DNA from: Sphaerosporella brunnea
Taxonomy: Eukaryota; Ascomycota; Pezizomycetes; Pezizales; Pyronemataceae
Assembly (NCBI GenBank): GCA_008704415.1
Contig: VXIS01000192.1
Span: forward strand, 1 to 64,000
DNA: 64,000 nt
Reading direction: 5' to 3'
Under the pieces are notes generated by a model. That model searched no databases, was not told the origin of the DNA, and saw only the letters and a list, made by a program, of their open reading frames with translations. Shown in pieces: positions 60,101-64,000 of the stretch. How positions within the stretch are numbered: the first letter of the stretch is position 1; each line of letters starts with the position of its first letter. The position numbers and the translations under genes are program-made.

Positions 60101-63100
60101 TTGGTGGTTATTTCGAATTTGCGGGCTAGATGCCGCTGGCGTTTGACCATGGGCTTCATGGCGGGGTCAAAAGCAACGTTCGGGACGTAAAGCTTCAGAC
60201 AGGCCAACGCATAGTGGACCCATGCCTTGCCGGAGATGACGATGCTGTCATAATGGGGCAAAGTGGGGATCTCAAGGAGTGAATCGACGACCGGGAGCAG
60301 ATGCTCGTGGACAATAGCCTGGAGATATTCAACGTCCGTCGAAGCAAGGACCTCTCGAAGGGCGTCGAGAGAGCCGTTTTCAAAGCCCTGAATGGCTGAT
60401 CCATACTGAGCCTCTTTGAAGGCATCCTTATGAATGACAAGCAGCTAGCAAAGTTAGTGCATGCCAATGGCAATCAGGACGGAATCTTTACCTGCTTGAC
60501 CTTAGAACGCAATAGAAAATTTAGTTGTTGGACACGGTCACTCGTGATCTCGGGAGTATGCAGGGTAAACTGCTTGGATAGCTCCTTGATTTCAATCTCC
60601 AATGCCTGCAGTTGCGAGATAACAGTTTCTTTCGCAGTATGGCTAGAAGAAAATTAGTAAATATTCCATCCATAGATACAGTAGCAGACAAACCTGGTAC
60701 GCAACATCTCCGCCGCAATCTTTCCAGTCAAAAGGCCATTAGGGCCTCTGGCGGTCGCGTCCATTGTTGGGTAGGTCCAGATGTCGGCCACCACTCTCTC
60801 AAACGAGACATTGAGCGAGACACCAGGAAGGTCATATCCGATGAGGTTCTCGGCAGCCCTCTTAGCAAAATGGGCCATGCGGAGATTATCGCGAGTAAGC
60901 GGCAGGGAGCCGGTGACATTCCGCAGCATCTTGAACTTCAACAGAAGGTCAAAGATTGCGTTGAAAGATCCAGCCATTTGCTCAGAGCCCGCCTTCTCTA
61001 AGGGCCGGATGGAGGCATGGAGATCCTGGACAAGAGTGGATACATCGATGCTATCGGAAAGAACTGCGGTTACGGCCTCCACAAGGGATTCTTTAAGCTT
61101 CAGAACCGTGTCTAGGCTGCCTGGTTGTCCCGTCATGTCAAAGCTGATCAGAAAAGTAAGGAGCACAATGCTTACCTTCTATACCAACCTTGTCGAACCT
61201 AGCCATGATAGCTTTCAAGGCCAGATATTGTTCCCAGGCCGCCAAACTGTTAGGGACTGAGGGCCTGATAACAGACCACATAATCTCCATGGATAGGCCG
61301 GTAACCAGTTGCAATGGTTCCCGGAAGGTGCTCAAAGCTGTTTCCGTGGCCTTCACGTATTGTTGAGGCAAACCCTGCTCGGCATTCCTGATCCAAATCT
61401 CAAAGAGGGCAAGGTAAACATGGAAAACGCTCTCGTTCAGATCCGTTGTACTGCTCAACTGTACCAGGTCCCGCCATAGCTCGATGGCCTCCCGTACAGG
61501 ACCTAGACCGTTCTGGTTCACACCCTGAACGCTGCTGTCGTTAAGCCACTGCTCGAGTATCTTTCTGAGATTAGCCAGAAACTCGAACAACTGAACTCCC
61601 ACGGTGCCACCAAACGCCGGCATCTTCTTTCCTCTCCTTGAAGCGGATCTCTCCAGGAAATTCATCTCTGCGAACTTGACCGCTGTAGATTTTTGCAAAA
61701 TTCCTTCTTCAACTCCATGGATATCGAGGATATCCCTAGCAACATCGTAATATTCCGAGAGAGCAACAAATTCTTGTCGTCCACATGATGCAAAGAGACC
61801 CTCGTTACGCATGGGAATGACAGGCTATCACAATTGAATTGGATTCTATCAGTACACTTCCCTCTTTTCTTAACGCTAAAACAACGAAACATCGATGCAT
61901 AAATCACAGGAAATTCCACACACCAATCACTTACCTGTTCACCAATAAACTCCGGCGCAAGCTGCAATCTACCGCATACGGAACGAATGAGCTCCGTTCC
62001 GACGTTCTGCACGACCGGGTGAGCTGCAAATCGTATCGATTGATCCACGGCATCGGTAATGAGCTGCAACCGCGCAACTTCATCGGCGGAGGAGTCCACA
62101 ACATATGATTTCCACCTGTTCAGGAGAGGCAGGATGTCCCTTGGTATATTTTCAAGCATGGTACGGACAACTTGGGGGTAGGTATCTTGTTGGGCCGGCG
62201 TTTTGAGGACTTGCTCAACCAACTGGAAAACGGAAGTATCAGACTGTACACCAGATGCCTCGACGAAACTCGCAAGATCTTTTCGTTCCAAATCGTCTTG
62301 CGCTGCAACATCATGCAGAGGTGAATGATCAACGAAAACTTCCACACATCGGTTCCTCATAGCTCGCGAAAGCTCTCCATGCTTGGGATCCATGGTGATG
62401 AACAACCTAAACTCCGGATGAGGCTTGACAAGTTTGGGGTCTCCATTGGCCGTACTGTGCTCATTTACGACCAAAAATCCATTGGTCTCGAGCAGCGAGT
62501 TCAGACGATCCAACACCGAAGGACTACACAGGTTAGCATTATCAAGGACTAGCCATTTACCGTCTTCGATGGCTTTGATCAGCATGCCATCGACCCATTC
62601 GAAGCGGGCAGTAGTATCCTGGCGGGCCTCGGCAGCAAGTTCACCGGCTTGCTTTAAGAAGCGCTCGAATGCGCCACCCGAGGGTGTATCAGCAGCTTTC
62701 AGTAGGAGACCATGGAGTGTTTCAATATCAGGAGCCAGCCCACTCGTAGCCAGGAATTCGACAAGCTTCAAAATGTCAATGTCCACAGCGTCGGCCCGCC
62801 TGATAGCATCGATCACACCCATGTACAGGAACTGCCGGATCTCTTTGAACAAGGCCGAAACCTTTCTGGACAGATCAACCTGTTCAAAACCGCCGACGAT
62901 GTCAGTAGTATCAACATCCGCATTGAGGGCGAGCTGGTCCAATTCAGCCCCTGTGATCGCAGCCAGCAACTTGATCATGCTGCTCTTGCCAGTTCCAGAA
63001 GCTCCAACCAAGAGACAAGGTGTATTTTGTTGTACACAAGACATAATGGTTTCCAACACCCGAAGCTGTGATTTCAGGACGGTAATGCCTTCCGCGGGAG

Positions 63101-64000
63101 TGGGCTGGAAAATGGGCCGTCTATCGACCAGAGCATGTCCGACCTGGAACGCGCGAGTCGAGAGGCGGTGGTAAAGGTGTCGGCTGGGAGGCGAATATCC
63201 GAAGACCTCAACAAAGATCTGGTCCACGCGCTTTTGATCATCTGCTGTCCTGAAGCGCTGTTTGACAACCATGTCAAGGAAATCTTCCGGCGGTCTGGAT
63301 GCAAGCAGCCCAGCATTTGTAGCCAGCAGTTGCAACCACCGCAGGGTATCACGGAGATTGAACTCCCATGGCCCACCCAGGGCTCCGAAGCTTCTCTTAA
63401 CCTGCAGTTGCTGATCCAATTTGACGACGAAACTGATCAGCCTATCTACCATATCCTGGGGAATGTTCGAAAACATCTTCCTGGCGATCAGTTGCAAGTC
63501 AAGAAAACTCAATTGGTCAACATAGACAACAGTAAATCTGTTCACAAACGATGTGGGCAAGCCCTTTCGCCCACCGCCTTGATGATGCGGGTTCTGGGCA
63601 GCAAAGACCAGGAAATTGGGGTGGCAGCTGAACGTCCGATCGAGCTCCGAGATGTAAACCTCTCCACGGTGGTCCAAACAAGCATTAAGACCTTCCAGCA
63701 CAGACTGAGAGGCCAGGTTCATCTCATCCAGAAGCACCCAGTCTCCCTTTTGCATGGCGCGCAAAAACGGTGCATCTCGCCAAGCAAACTCTCCTCGCTG
63801 GCCGCCTTCAACCGGAACATCGGACCCAAAAAGATCCATCAGGTCCGTTTGGTCAGATAAGTTGATTCGCGTGAGGGGGTTGCCGGAGGCGTTGGCAAGA
63901 GCTGTAATCAAACTTGTCTTGCCAACTCCCGGGCTTCCTTCCAGAAGGATAGGCTTGCGCAATTGCATGGCCCTGATCACTCGCATGGCGTTCATGGCGG
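54115..64000 (-). CDS. MDN1: Midasin, AAA-ATPase of 60S ribosome maturation (partial; 5' end outside window)
   Basis: Giant dynein-like AAA protein (Mdn1/Rea1) that removes assembly factors from pre-60S particles. Predicted exons in the window, in transcription order, are 64000(partial)-61935, 61824-61176, 61120-60694, 60642-60492, 60444-55432 and 55377-54115. All phases join, giving roughly 3190 residues of an expected ~5000. Two AAA modules are visible: Walker A GSPGVGKTS with Walker B LLDEMN, then GASGTGKSS with VLDNANLCSPSVLDRL. These are probably AAA5 and AAA6 by position. A long helical linker follows, then an Asp/Glu-rich region (exon bases ~56660-55500) and the C-terminal MIDAS domain with VDDSKSM, the DxSxS metal site that binds Rsa4/Ytm1-type UBL domains. 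The N-terminus lies beyond base 64000. Confidence 0.96.

Overview
The window reads as nuclear DNA of a filamentous ascomycete (Pezizomycotina-like). Genes carry short GT-AG introns (about 50-115 nt) with CTRAC-type branch sites. The gene set includes NudE, Pds5, midasin, a three-exon histone H4, a GIG1/DUF3605 protein and a microsomal cytochrome b5 reductase. The mobile DNA is Tad-like LINE 3' ends and several MITE families. Species is not assigned.

Region 1 (1-35657) is one giant inverted repeat. The left arm (1-17825) and right arm (17860-35657) are reverse complements around a 34-bp spacer. The inner ~16.8 kb of each arm looks identical apart from homopolymer-length differences. The outermost ~0.95 kb is clearly homologous but full of single-base indels and substitutions. 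From outside in, each arm carries a TA-flanked MITE, a complete five-exon PDS5, an RBR E3 ligase gene, a LINE ORF2 relic, a small unknown spliced ORF, a degenerate UPF0538 (C2orf76-like) gene, a hAT MITE with 8-bp TSD, a second TA-flanked MITE, about 4 kb without recognisable genes, and a NudE gene cut off at the symmetry axis. The two NudE copies are head to head. Both lack the N-terminus, and the left one also has a 1-nt frameshift. Either this is a real fold-back inverted duplication that broke NudE, or it is a palindromic assembly/read artefact. The noisy outer end makes the artefact a serious possibility.

Region 2 (35658-47852) is single copy with many repeats. It holds a POL4-like family X DNA polymerase, a secreted PAF-acetylhydrolase-like alpha/beta hydrolase, histone H4 and a GIG1/DUF3605 gene whose stop codon lies in a hAT-MITE end. 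Between them are hAT MITEs with perfect 8-bp TSDs, including one nested in another, a Harbinger/Tourist-like MITE and a 5'-truncated LINE with a 15-bp TSD.

Region 3 (47853-64000) is mostly housekeeping: NADH-cytochrome b5 reductase (CBR1), a long SLC25-type carrier with a charged tail, a cluster of 5'-truncated LINE insertions (one nested in another, each with its own TSD), and the C-terminal two thirds of midasin (MDN1/REA1) on the minus strand, which runs off the right edge.

All exon structures were read by eye from splice signals and reading-frame continuity. No similarity search was run.
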